A stretch of 64,000 bases of DNA. It comes from Trileptium ribeirensis. Its lineage: Eukaryota; Nematoda; Enoplea; Enoplida; Thoracostomopsidae. Below, piece after piece: positions 11,401 to 20,983 of this stretch. The notes beneath the pieces are model-generated. The model was not told the DNA's origin and searched no databases. It saw nothing but the letters and a program-made list of their open reading frames with translations. Position numbers and translations under genes: made by a program. The stretch spans positions 62,001 to 126,000 of the forward strand of contig JASANE010024760.1 of NCBI GenBank assembly GCA_030248225.1, in the 5' to 3' direction. Every line of letters begins with the position of its first letter. Position 1 is the stretch's first letter.

Positions 11401-13735
11401 TTCACGTTAGCTACATAATAACAGATAACATTCCTAGTATAAATAAAAATTGCGATATTCTTTTACAATAAATCATGGGTAAGTAATTGTGGGTAATTCC
11501 AATATTAATAATGCTTTTTAAGAGATAGCAACTTTTCTTTAAACAGTGATGCTTTCCTTAAATAGCGCAAAACATTGTGCAAGTTTCTCCAGCTATACTA
11601 ATATCTCGCAAGCGAGGGTGAAAAGGAGTTAGCGAGGTTTCATTTTTAAGTTATTTTGTTTAATCACCTGTAACAGGCTGTGTTTGATGTATATAATACC
11701 ACCCTAAAAACTGTTGAACCCGGAATCCATTGATCTTAAAACATCATCGACCCTTAATCCATCAAAAACAACAGACAACAAGTCAAGTATTTGTGCTGGT
11801 CTCTAGATAGCCAAACCGTCGTATCTAGCCTATCAAAAACCTATAATATAATAATTTCTGATGACGTATACAAAATACGCAACCAAACAACTAAAGACAG
11901 ACTATATTCAAGAAATCGGGTTCATTGATCATACACTCATTAAAAATCCATGAAAAGGCATGAAATACACACGCTGGACTAACCAAGTTATTGTATTAAG
12001 CCTTTAGAAATACATTTATAGATCATTATTCATACACTGCAGGCAATACACAATCAGACATAATGAAATCGCACTACATTTTCGTCTACCGTAGAACCAT
12101 GGAAAGCCTATAAAAAGGTATATGAGCTGATTCTGGGCGGTGCTGCCCATTTTCCGTTGGGAAGCCTGTGTCATAAGATATGGGCTGCGAAACACTGTTA
12201 CCCGTATGGCCAGATTTGGCAATGAACCCAAAAACCCTTTTTTGCCGTTTTGACGCGGAAAATGGGGTCGGAGTTGTCGCATTCCACTAAAGGGCATATC
12301 ATCATCACTTTTACATCGAACAAATAAATCTCTCCACACGAAAATGAGTTATGAATGACAGCGACAGACAAAAAGGAATATTCGCGATTTTTCCGCTAGC
12401 GCCATCGGTAGAAAATGTGTCCGCTTCTCTCGCTCCGTTTCAATAACACGTAACATACATTTCACCGGATTGGTGGACTTTCGCAATTTTTAGTCGACGC
12501 GTAATAGATTGAGGTTGGCACATAGTTTTTTGTTTACGGTGATCCATTGATTTCTTGCGTGAACGTTCAGGAAACCTACACGAAATGGAAACATTGATTT
12601 TGGACATTTGAGGTCCTCAATATTTTAATATGATGACTTGATGTCGCTTCTTCCTTCCTTTCTTCGCGAACTGCAACTTCATTGTAAGGCATCTTTTCGC
12701 CAGAACAGCCTTTGAGCCAAAGTTAAAAAAGCCCCAAACAGATATTTTCAAAATTTTCACACCGTAAGACTATTGCTTGTTGGGGGTAAAGCTATTGAAT
12801 TCAATAAGTACGTTGAATTCAATGCTTTAAACCTACATTAAATAATGTTACTAAACCTTCGGAATGGTATAGCGGCTACATTTCAAAACAGTCAAACATT
12901 ACAATGTACTACGATTTTCAATGTAACTGTATGTAAAGGAATAAAATGGCTCTGTAGCGTCTCGTGTAAAGCACTGCTGGTTAATTATTTTGGACTTGCA
13001 TAGGGACTCAGGAAGCTAAATTTGGAATCTTGCCGTATATTGCTAAATGGAGATTAACCGTACTATTATCTTTAAAGAGAAAAATCAGACACAATTTTTG
13101 CCATTAGGTACTTATACAACAGGAATTTCTGGCAAATTTATTGCTTGCACGGTTATTTTTCAGAAGTTGTAAGATGTTTGAAATACTTGCATATAAAACC
13201 GTCGTTTATACCGATCTATGTATTTATAACTGGAATAATTTACTTTCAGATAAAATTATTTGCGAGGTACATGAAGTATAAGATATAAAAAATCTTGGCC
13301 AGAAATACTGCAGTTTGAAACACATTTCGTGTACTCCAGTGTTAGCACAGTTTGGTCAACAACAGCTTTGCTTACTGTTAGCATAAACGAATGTTTATAC
13401 GTATTTTAATAATTTGGTTATAATATAAATTGTCGCAATGGTTCGCGAAATGAAGGTTACAAAGTCACCGACTAAATATTATTTACAGCAGGAAACGGTT
13501 TTCGCTTGTTCTATTGTGAGAACATTTTTTGGTATCATACTTGCTTATGTATAATTATGAATAAAGTTAGGAGAATAGACACATACACTGCGGACCATGT
13601 GGATTTATTATTATGCATTTAGGTCTTGTACAGTCGGACGTTTGGACGTTGAAAAATACCTTACGCGTAAGTCGAATTATAGAAGAGGTGCTTAAACAAA
13701 TCGATTACGGCAAAGGTGAAGAGCGAATGCATTGA
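2271..13735 (+). CDS. DHDH: trans-1,2-dihydrobenzene-1,2-diol dehydrogenase-like oxidoreductase (5' partial, six exons)
   Basis: This is the C-terminal four fifths of a Gfo/Idh/MocA-family NAD(P)-dependent dehydrogenase. The vertebrate member oxidises trans-dihydrodiols of aromatic hydrocarbons and D-xylose in the cytosol. Exons are 2271-2434, 3546-3653, 3977-4112, 8530-8654, 10942-11104 and 13623-13735. They join in frame to about 268 residues plus a TGA stop; the usual length is ~335, so the N-terminal Rossmann start is upstream of the window. Visible family signatures are the EKP motif with its conserved lysine (CEKPL), FLMEGYWS, LGDIR, the GGG-x-L segment, the core strand region VTISLEF, the motif HPFWCP and GLRFEAQHVYDCI near the end. 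At the family's D-x-x-x-Y position this copy has Ser-x-x-x-Tyr. Intron 4 uses a GC donor. A poly(A) signal lies 171 bp after the stop. Confidence 0.9.
2435..3545 (+). other. DHDH intron, with a short repeat
   Basis: GT-AG intron (GTTTGC ... TTTCAG). The stretch 2920-3015 is a degenerate copy of 880-1000, with 'cagaatgtagtgctacgtag' and a GT dinucleotide run at 2991-3004. Nothing else is recognised. Confidence 0.6.
3546..3653 (+). CDS. DHDH: DHDH exon (36 codons)
   Basis: Phase-0 exon between 'tttatttcag' and the strong donor GTAAGC. It encodes GYWSTCFPVYRKL ... GELGDIRLISGQF, which matches the family segment after FLME, where a Trp and a short Phe/Pro stretch precede a helix and the GDIR strand. 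Confidence 0.9.
3977..4112 (+). CDS. DHDH: DHDH exon with the GGG-x-L active-site segment
   Basis: The exon reads ETEVMTVENAGGGMLSIGYY and onward to ASGIINTQ, ending in phase 1 before GTACAC. In typical members the segment after GGG reads A/x-L-x-D-I-G-x-Y, with Asp and Tyr at the active site. Here the Tyr is kept but Ser stands where Asp is usual. The preceding intron (3654-3976) holds nothing recognisable. Confidence 0.9.
4430..4708 (-). mobile_element. family-X TIR element, partial copy
   Basis: Read on the minus strand from 4708, this begins CAGTACGCGCCAAAAATG, flanked by TA, and continues through a CGAGCGAG core and an AT-rich segment. It matches the left 280 bp of the element at 31544, including the landmark 'acttgatcaaattaggcac'. 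The terminal sequence and TA flank suggest a Tc1/mariner-type MITE family. Only one end is present. Confidence 0.65.
5225..5536. mobile_element. non-autonomous element, TIR ending CTGTGGACAGGCCAG (copy 1 of 3)
   Basis: The left end CCGGCTTGCCCACAG and the right end GAGGACAGGCCAG are inverted repeats. Near-matching 5-bp flanks AAATC and AAATG suggest a 5-bp target duplication. Internal sequence has G-rich subterminal blocks ('ccctccgaaaagtg', 'gacggacatgggg') shared with the copies at 35305-35692 and 49014-49391. No ORF is recognised. The superfamily is uncertain. Confidence 0.65.
6282..6500. mobile_element. Tc1/mariner-type MITE (copy 1 of 3)
   Basis: A TA dinucleotide precedes CAGTCGCGGCCAAAAATAAG, and the right end is its inverted complement (GCACTTATTCTAGTTGTGACTG). 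The interior is built of GATCGAAA and TTTCGTTTAA motifs, as in the copies at 10049-10263 and 38459-38726. The right flank is CA instead of TA. Confidence 0.75.
7406..7648. repeat. 131-bp tandem duplication (2 copies)
   Basis: 7406-7518 and 7537-7648 are about 80% alike by eye. Both carry 'atatattgtagagta', 'gaattgata', 'gaggtaac', 'ggctac.gatgtt' and 'ctgcatt.accgtg'. No function is evident. Confidence 0.6.
7877..8256. mobile_element. hAT-type MITE
   Basis: The left end contains GACGGATCTAGG and the right end the inverted match CCTGGATCCGTC, typical of hAT MITEs. The flanking 8-mers GATAGTAA and GATGGTTA agree at 6 of 8 positions and are read as a decayed target duplication. No transposase is present. 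Confidence 0.55.
8530..8654 (+). CDS. DHDH: DHDH exon ending at a GC donor
   Basis: After 'gggttttag', GA completes a Gly codon, followed by VDTAVTISLEF and GNRVAVLYNSTTYDGN, ending TKGSFR. The next exon must begin in phase 0 (IDHPFWCP), so this exon must end after CGA at 8654. The bases there are GCAAGT, a consensus GC-AG donor. No GT donor preserves the frame. Confidence 0.85.
9100..9900 (-). pseudogene. mariner/IS630-like transposase pseudogene
   Basis: The clearest open part is 9523-9269, about 84 codons with GMHSEGIIGPFFF, then FFFQLDGAPAHYA and WLDENFADRCIG..GPIEW. These are characteristic of the DDE domain around the second catalytic Asp and the 'RGPIEWPPRSPDL' region. The usual third catalytic segment after IEW is lost; the frame runs into a stop at ~9269. 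Downstream coding remnants (a TIEE-like helix) continue in another frame to ~9100. Upstream, 'RYWGYENPHE' type sequence precedes a stop at ~9560. The gene is dead through stops and frameshifts. Confidence 0.75.
10049..10263. mobile_element. Tc1/mariner-type MITE nested in an older transposon (copy 2 of 3)
   Basis: TA, then CTCTCGCTGCCAGAAATAAG at left; CTGGCCGTGACTG then TA at right. The interior has GATCGAAA motifs, as in the copies at 6282 and 38459. Confidence 0.8.
10942..11104 (+). CDS. DHDH: DHDH exon with the HPFWCP motif
   Basis: Acceptor 'caacttgcag', then IDHPFWCPSSATI, a linker IPQPEWL, and NTWGLRFEAQHVYDCINR, ending with G of a split Gly codon before GTATGT. This is the C-terminal sheet segment of the family, where 'GLRYEAEHV' normally precedes the last helix. 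Confidence 0.9.
11105..13622 (+). other. DHDH last intron
   Basis: GT-AG intron of 2.5 kb (GTATGT ... CATTTAG). A GC-richer stretch at 12120-12300 is a reverse-orientation copy of the dispersed repeat at 37610-37745 and 40138-40245; shared landmarks include 'ccatacgggtaac', 'catatct' and 'gacacaggctt'. The rest is AT-rich without recognised features. Confidence 0.6.
13623..13735 (+). CDS. DHDH: DHDH terminal exon
   Basis: After 'gcatttag', GT completes the Gly codon, then LVQSDVWTLKNTLRVSRIIE and onward to an end in GKGEERMH and TGA at 13733-13735. The 'L..S..WTL..TL' helix and the short polar tail match the end of DHDH-type proteins, and the phase fits the preceding exon exactly. Confidence 0.9.
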
Positions 13736-13905
13736 AGTATTCTAACAATGGTTTGAACAATATCAAACCATATTTTAATTGCCTTCTGAGATATCTCGTG
13801 TGCTTCAGTTCCATCGCTTCTTAAGAAGAAGATTACTGATCACGAGCTACTTTTATTACAGTTTTCGCAAATGCAACGCTGTAAATTGGTTGTTACATGA
13901 TTTAC

Positions 13906-13911
13906 AATAAA
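13906..13911 (+). terminator. poly(A) signal of DHDH
   Basis: AATAAA, 171 bp after the DHDH stop codon, in an AT-rich 3' UTR context. Confidence 0.6.
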
Positions 13912-15690
13912 ATATTTCCTTAACGTTATTGTTGAAGTTTCTTTATGACAGGTAATTGAAGCGAGAAGAGCATGTTTGTTCATTTAATATGTCGCTCATA
14001 TGCATAAAGGAGATATGGAAAATTTCGATTTGAGAAAAGTTTTTACGCGTGTGTACTAATAGGCAATATATAGAGGGGATGGACGGCAGATTCGGGAATG
14101 ATCCATCATCATAATGGGAAATTTGACTTTTTTAGATTCCTAACTCGGGAACTATGGTCCCTAACTTGAGATATGGGTTCCTAACTTGGAAAACAGGTAT
14201 ATAATATGAAATCCCAAAATTAACTTTGTTTTGACTTTTAAACCTACTTGTAAAGAGCATCCAGAACATTACAAAATATGTTTCTTATATTATAAAGCCT
14301 CAGCGTCTTCATAATTTTTTCGCTAGGGAAGGACCCACGCATTGTGAAGGTAGACTCAATGTTTCGATATGCCGGTTGCAAATTAAAAAATTCTTTTTGA
14401 AGATATAAACTGAGAGGGGCCTTCGGTGCTTCACTTTTGCGACAACGTCTCCGTTAGAAAGGTTTATTGTGTACTATGTGGTGCAAAAATTCACATCTTC
14501 AAGATATATCGAGAACTTTAGTTTTACTGAGAACATCTCAAAATATATATACGAGAAAAAGCAGGCCGCCCATATTTACAGTGTATTCAAACGTTCAAAC
14601 TATTTTCGCAAACTTTCATTCCAAAAATAGAACATTTGGTAATTACGTGACAATATTGAATATACTCAACATAAAAAAGTGCTTTGTGAAACCGAAAGGT
14701 GATTTTGGCTGTAGTTTTGCCCTTTTTTGACTAGCGCTTATGCAACTCATTACGTATATGTGTTTATGGTGATATAGCACACGGAATTTGCTTCGGGCTT
14801 TCAACTATAAAGTGACCTTACGCAGTTGTATCAAACGAAATCAGGGAGTTATTTGCATTGAAATTTTTCTTGCTTTGAAATCAGTATTTGTTCGAACTTG
14901 GATTTTGTTGTATATTAGATAAGTTTCGCACGATTTTGTTACAACATCAAAAAATAGCATCCCAATATTGGTTACCAATATATCTGCGAAGCCGCACGTT
15001 CTATACATCGATGCCTCTAGTCCAAAGATGAATAACATTTTACCAGTACTAGTTATCGCTGAGGTGAACACGTGCAAAAACCTTTAACCTCGCGAGCATT
15101 CATAAGTATCATGCTAGTTCACGAAAAGCTTCCCCATAACGATGTTACTTCCTGCTCTTAAACGGCGCATGTGCCGGGGAGCCTTCCAAACGAATTTTAG
15201 GCTGTCGACTCGTGACAGTGTGTGCTCGTGAACGTATCCGTTTTCGTTCCAGGTGACATTGATTCAACGTTCAACTCACACCCCGCGTGCCGAATTTTTC
15301 ACGCCGGGCGACCGGACAGCTTTCGATGCGATTAGCAAAATATACGTATATGAAAATTTTCTTATTTGTGTAGAATCCTTGTTGGCATCCTCTAGCTCGG
15401 TCTATTACTGCCAAAATTGTGAGTGGGATTTCTCGACTATTCATTTCGCCGTTTTGAGAAAAGAACAAGTATACGCACCTGTAATTCTATGTGTGGACGC
15501 ATTGGCTTATGTTTATTAATATATACAAACCGGTTTCTATTTGGAGAATGGAATACATAAAGTGTTTCGCGGAAACCGTTGGATTTAACCTGTTTAAAAA
15601 CGCTTTGCGACGTGTCCAATATTTAACAACCACGTTTAGTTACATAACTCTTTATGTTCAGAATTAACTTACGTTTCAAATATCGGTGAA
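13912..15690. other. intergenic, no gene recognised
   Basis: AT-rich sequence. A short motif repeated three times at 14135-14200 ('ttcctaacttgg' type) is a small direct repeat. An 88-codon open frame at 15253-15519 has no recognisable domain and no exon-like context that I can support. Confidence 0.5.
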
Positions 15691-15697
15691 CAATTAT

Positions 15698-15769
15698 TGG
15701 TCGCCGTGAGGTATCGAATCCCGAACGCTGGTGAAGGGCACGTTTACTAATCGCTGAGCTACATATCTC
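15698..15769 (-). repeat. tRNA-derived SINE head
   Basis: On the minus strand an A-box-like sequence TAGCTCAGCGATTAG (15761-15747) is followed 25 bases later by a B-box-like GGATTCGATACC (15721-15710). That is the spacing of a tRNA-type RNA polymerase III promoter. The flanks do not form a tRNA acceptor stem, so this is read as a SINE and not a tRNA gene. Confidence 0.55.
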
Positions 15770-16002
15770 AGAGCTCTGAACCTCAAGTCTCCTCACAAAG
15801 CTGGCGAACAACACACGTACAACTTCAATATTCGCCTTATTTAGTTAATACAGCATATTCAAACGTATATAATTTGTTGTCGAACAATAGTAAGAATTAA
15901 AGGGATACACAATGTTTATATGGTGTTAGTGAACCGATTAGGCAAATTCATTGTGGTTGTCAGTCTTGAGTTAAGCCATTTGAAAAGCATTATACATTCA
16001 CC

Positions 16003-16291
16003 TAGGGTCGGACTCTGTGACAGAGCCATTATGATATTGTAAACTGGAAGGATGTTTTACGAATATATGATCATGTGTATCACCAATTTTCATTTTTTCG
16101 CGATTTTACATTGTTATATATTTCTACCTTTTAGAGCCGATTCCGGCCCTTGTCACAATTTATCAGCCTCGCTTTACAATTAGCTAATATATTTATAGTG
16201 TCTGGCACGGCCCTAAAAATGTCACACTGGCCAATCGCGGCTAGCCAAACACGGCTTTAGAGCCGCGATAGACTGACAAAATCCGACCCTG
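16003..16291. mobile_element. probable hAT-type MITE
   Basis: The left end TAGGGTCGGACTCTGTGACA and the right end TGACAAAATCCGACCCTG are imperfect inverted repeats of ~18 bp. The flanks CATTCACC and CATTAAGT share only CATT and one further base, so the 8-bp duplication is weak. No ORF. Confidence 0.5.
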
Positions 16292-16380
16292 CATTAAGTT
16301 AAATGATGCATTAGGAACAATGCTAAGTACCCATATATATCTATGCTGTAGTAAAATTTACTCAAAACACAAAAAACAAT

Positions 16381-16430
16381 GTGAGTTAAATCACTAACAT
16401 CTAGATTGGTAGCGCTAGACCACTCCGCTA
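16381..16430 (-). repeat. tRNA-like fragment, possible SINE
   Basis: On the minus strand TAGCGGAGTGGTCTA (16430-16416) looks like an A box of a tRNA. The downstream B-box position (GTGATTTAACTCAC) is a poor match, so this is a decayed tRNA-derived fragment at best. Confidence 0.35.
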
Positions 16431-17759
16431 CGTTTAATCTGGGGTTATTGAAATGCTATGTCAATTTCGAATTAAAATGAAATTTTCGAAGGGAAGGTGA
16501 AACTTGGAATAAATACTCCCAGTCTCCGCACTTTTATCACCTTAGTTAAAATGTTTGCAGCGTTTAAAATCATCAAACAAAACTAAAAATCTATCGACTA
16601 TACTTATATTTCTTCGTGATGTCCGAATTCGGCACTTTCCCGAATGTACATCTTTCCCTTACATCTCTGAGCACCCAGCACTAGTTTGTGTTGGTCGTTT
16701 TAATTTCGTAGGTACAGGAATTTGTGTCGTATTTATCGTATTGCATTGATGTGATATTTTTAATATATAAGTAAAATTTTTTGGCTTCCACCTGTTTTAA
16801 AATTTCAACACCCGACCAGGCCGGTTCAAATATTTATTTAGCTGGCCGTTGAGCGTTCATCGGCAGGCAATAAGATTTCAAATGTGAACATATTGTTGTG
16901 TTTAAGTTCGCTGATGTGCGTACGTGATTTTTGCTTGACAATAAACTGTGACAGCAGCACATTTTGCACAGCTAAAAATTGACGTGTCAAAATGTCCTTA
17001 GCGAGTAGTATGTATATACCGGAGATGAAACCGGATCATTTGGTCACCACTTTTGATCCGGTCACGCGTCTTGACCTTAATTACAATCGCAAAATGTAGC
17101 CAGTAAGCCATTACTAGGTTGGTGAGTCCGAGGCTCTCACAATAGGTCTTTCGTTTGTTGGTAACTTCCTCTTAGGTTCAGCGTGGTGGGGATGTGTTTA
17201 TTGAAGACGTCCCTCTCATCCTGTATTTTCGATTATATCCTGCCCAGGATTGGGCACCGGAAAACTCAACGGAGGAAGTTTTTTCCTACCCCACCCTTGA
17301 AAAAACTATTTCAGGGTTCCGGAGCCGGAAATAGTTGGAAAGTCGTTATGCAACAAAATATTGCTGACGTGCTCATTTACACTCACTTAAGCAGCCTTTG
17401 CATTTCATGCTTGTGATTTATATGCTAGAAATGGTATAACACTATCTTCCAAGCATCAACTAAATGTATAATCTTAGCATAGCTTGCTTCCTTCACCGCA
17501 TCAGAAACTTTTGCCCGATGGCAAATTGAAATTAAATAGGTGCGGTACTGAATAGATCCATAGGATTTGTATCGAGCATATGAAAGCAGTAAACTAAGCA
17601 GACACAGACCAAGTACATATGCCCACAGGTTGATATGGAAAGGTGGTTGGTTACCGATAAAGTCAGCCCCCTCCAAGAAAAACCAAAAACCTAGGGGTTA
17701 TTGAATTCGAGTGGAATAAGCGAGCGAGTGGAACGAGAATTTTCAATTTTGGCTCTGGA
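16431..17759. other. intergenic, no gene recognised
   Basis: A 36-codon frame starting at 16992 lies over a small hairpin (ACCGGATCA ... TGATCCGGT, ~17029-17060) and is not supported as a gene. Nothing else is recognised. Confidence 0.5.
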
Positions 17760-18450
17760 GGGGGATTGAGGAGGTCCTGTCTGTGTGTGTCTGTCGCACC
17801 TGCATCTCGATAAAGGTTGGGCGGATTGTGATGCACTATAGCTCATTCGAACCGCAATGGTCGATTTACGTGTACTGACGGAGCTTGATTTTTGAATTTT
17901 TTGCCGTGAGTAAAGTTATGGGGCAAAATGACGTCATTTTGGCCCATTTTTCGGGCAGTCTTTCGGGCATTTCTCCAGCTTTTGCGACTTTTCTCAATAA
18001 GTACACGAGGTATCCGCAAACTAATAAGCCTTTTCCATGTGCTTTGCCAGGGCTTTCCAATGATATATAACAAGTTTTTCAACTACTTCCCAATCTGGAG
18101 TCTATAAGCTTATAATTGGCGCCAAATTTCATATTTGGTGAAAAACGTGGGAAATGCACCTAAATGTGTGTTTTTGTTGCATTTAGTGTGTTATATGGGG
18201 TTTTCTGGGCAGATAAACTCATTGCTAGTGTTAAAAGCATTGTTGGGCAAATATTTTTTACACTTCTAGTTCATACTTGGCATAAAAAAATGACGTTTTC
18301 GCAATTTTTGGTGAGAAGTCGTGGGAAAAGCACCTGAATGTTTGTTTATTGTTGGTTTTAGTGTCAGATATGGGGTTTTCAGGGCCGACAAGCTCATTGC
18401 GAGTGTCAAAAATATTGTGTGACAAATATTTTTCACACTTCTTCGGGGGA
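17760..18450. repeat. dispersed repeat related to 871-2140, with a ~180-bp internal duplication
   Basis: 'gctcattcgaaccg' and 'tcgattta' match 1010-1035. Two tandem copies (18120-18270, 18290-18440) share 'aaaacgtgggaaa.gcacct', 'atatggggttttc.ggg', 'actcattgc.agtgt' and 'gacaaatatttttcacac'. This links the family to the upstream one. Confidence 0.55.
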
Positions 18451-19539
18451 TTCTTCTCACCACTCGAATTCTGGTCCGGGTAATATACTAAATAGATCGA
18501 GAGTTGGATCGTAGACATAAATTACATACTGTATTGTATTAATGCACTTTCAGCATTACTTGGACGGTGGGCAGTGTGACACCAGTTAGTAAGTTTACAC
18601 AATACTAAAAATATGAAGTATTTTCACTATTAATTCGAACCAAATAATTATATGCACTCCTATCGTTAAAGCCACCGTGTGGTTTTCGCATAACCGTGCC
18701 CGTTGGAAACATTTAAGTGCCGCTGCACTGTGTTGTAGTAGTTGCAAATTCGGGTCTTTTCTTTTAGCTCCCCAACCAGAATTTGGTCAATTTTGAAGAT
18801 ACAGAAATGATTTTGGTATAAGGGTCATTTCACGAAACCATGTAATTTGGTCGGGAGGGCTACATCGGCACTTTTTGATTCATACCACCAGTCTTTTGAA
18901 AGGAAATTTAATTGCGCTGTGTGGTGTAGTAATATGTTGTCCGACGGTCATTATAAGGTATGGTGGACTTCTGTGCCCCTAACATAGCAGGAGCTAGGGG
19001 TCCACAAATCGGATGGGCCAAATGAAGCCAAAAACACATGTCCCACTGTAAACGTTCGCGGTATCGCCAGCACATGATACATATGTGTGTTTTTCATTTC
19101 ACTGTGATCGTTTGATATTTGCTAATTTTTCTGGAAAAACTTGGGGGTAAACATACACACTGAAGTTGACGCCAAGCTTCAGAAATTTTTTCGTGACATG
19201 TTTTCCCCCCGACCTAGGTCAAATCTGACAACTCGCACATACGCTGGTAAATAATGTCAAAGTGCACTAGCGCCAATAATTCTATATAACGATAATCGTA
19301 ATCGGTACAGGTGTCAGTGAAAAAAGAAAGTGAGCGTATGTCTATGTGTTGCTTAGTTATCAGCCCGAAGGTCACAAAGTGCAAAAAAAGAGGTATGCAA
19401 AATATAGCCCCCCGACCTTACGAAAATGCAGTTTAAAAAACCCAATTTAGCATACAGTCTTACAATAGGCCGGATAGAAATATAGTAAATCCCCACAAGA
19501 ATCGGGCCATGTATTAAAAATTATTAATGCAAATGTAGC

Positions 19540-19765
19540 CCCCCCCGACCTGATGTGTAGACCCCCGACCAAATCCAAATCTGGAATCTCTAGAAGTAGT
19601 TAAGGTTTTATGCGTTATATGTTGTAGAAAGGTGTAGGTCCCCACCCGACTTAAGATGTAGCCTCCCGACTTCAAGTGTAACCCCCGACCTGATGTGTAG
19701 CCCCCCTCCCCGACTTTAGGTGTAGCCGCCCGCCTTCAAGTGTAGCCCCCCCCCGACTTACACAT
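19540..19765. repeat. C-rich degenerate tandem repeat
   Basis: About eight degenerate units of ~20-25 bp with the core TGTAGCCCCCCGACTT, with C runs of 5-9. A related single copy lies at ~19403. The complementary strand is G-rich. Confidence 0.6.
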
Positions 19766-20263
19766 ATCAGGGTGTCAATTTTTACAAGACCTATGGATCT
19801 TCCTGAAATTTTCTGTCGGACATCTCCCACTCATGGTTGGTTTGTGAGCATAAAATGGTATCAGTATCCGTTGCGCTAGAAAAACTTCTGCGACACGTTT
19901 GTCCTAAATTGATCATTTTTAACCTCAAAAGGTCTCTAACGGCACCAATTATAGGCCACATGTCCTCCAAATGGCTTGACCGCGACCCTTTTTGTCCGGC
20001 TTGCATACAAACAGACCATAGTTCATGTGTCGCTGCGTCAACCTATAGAATAAAGTCTTATTTAGGATTAAAATTTGAACCCCAGGGGCTCTTTGCGACC
20101 CCTGTAACAGGTTTAGGAAGTTCGTTTTGCATAGAGACGTCGATGTTCGAAAAATTTAAGGTTTTTTTACGTCGGAAGGGGTCTAAACACTGTACATTCC
20201 AAAACGTTTCATTCTGGCTTCAAAAAGTGGTGTTTAAAATTACATGGTTTCGTGAAATGACCC

Positions 20264-20505
20264 ATAAATCGATTCAGCTCGATGAGGCGGTTCAGAAAAA
20301 TGCTCATTTCACCCACATCCCTGAAAAAAACTTTTTAAAGTTTTTGAGACCCCCCTTGGGAATCCAAAAATTTTTTTCTTCGGAATATGGTCATGTTGGG
20401 TACCGTTTGTCTTGGTTTGATGAGATAAATCTACTGGTGTGTATTTTATTGAAATCTACGCCACCGTTAGAAAGTTATAAGGGGCCCAAGTAACCCTGAG
20501 GGGCG
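20264..20505. repeat. left arm of a ~245-bp inverted repeat
   Basis: Pairs with 20658-20907 (right arm) across a 152-bp spacer. Matching landmarks include 'aaatcgattcagctcgatga', 'catttcacccacatccctga', 'gtcttggtttgatgaga' and 'gttagaaagttat'. The arms have diverged moderately. Confidence 0.75.
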
Positions 20506-20657
20506 ACGTTATGATGTTAGAAAAAAGAATAGCTCAGAGCGGGGGGTTCAGGGGGCGGCAGCCCCCCGACATAGGCTTTAGGCTTAGTGTATGTCTCATA
20601 TAAGAACCTTTGCTTAAGCTTAATATATCAAGAACGGCATAGCCTGCATTTTATTTC

Positions 20658-20907
20658 CGCCCTTCAGGGTTACTTGGGCCCTCATAACTTTCTAACGGTG
20701 ACGTTGATTTCAACAAAATACACAACTGTATATTTTTCTCATCAAACCAAGACGAACGGTACGCAACATGACCGTGTTCCGAAGAAAAAAAATTTGGGTT
20801 CGCAAGTGGCGACCACAGACCTCAAAAAATCGAAAAAAAATTTTTTTTCAGGGATGTGGGTGAAATGAGTATTTTCTGAACCGCCTCATCGAGCTGAATC
20901 GATTTAT
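20658..20907. repeat. right arm of a ~245-bp inverted repeat
   Basis: Inverted match of 20264-20505. A transcript across both arms would form a long, imperfect hairpin. Confidence 0.75.
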
Positions 20908-20983
20908 ACCCAAATCAGTTCTGTATCTTCAAAATTGACCAAATTCGGGCTGGAGGGGTTGCTAAAAGAAGACCCGCAAGTTC

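Larger units (their letters stand above)
18754..20983. mobile_element. large inverted-repeat element, unclassified
   Basis: The left end (18754-18823) carries GGGTCTTTTCTTTTAGC and 'ttggtcaattttgaagatac'. The right end (20915-20983) is the inverted copy, ending GCTAAAAGAAGACCC. The 27-bp block 18824-18850 is inverted at 20237-20263. Inside is a ~245-bp inverted repeat (20264-20505 and 20658-20907) and a C-rich tandem block (19540-19765). A 218-codon open frame (19837-20493) spans part of the left arm but shows no domain. Termini and target duplication were not resolved. Confidence 0.55.

Noticed and set aside
15253..15519. 88-codon open frame as a gene
   Set aside because: It has no known domain, overlaps antisense frames and lies in intergenic DNA after a poly(A) signal.
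15698..15769. Functional tRNA gene
   Set aside because: The A and B boxes are present, but there is no acceptor or anticodon stem pairing.
16992..17102. 36-codon frame as a small protein or exon
   Set aside because: It lies over a short hairpin and matches nothing; it lacks clear splice sites.
19837..20493. 218-codon open frame
   Set aside because: It covers one arm of a large inverted repeat plus C-rich repeat edges and shows no recognisable domain, signal peptide or splice context.
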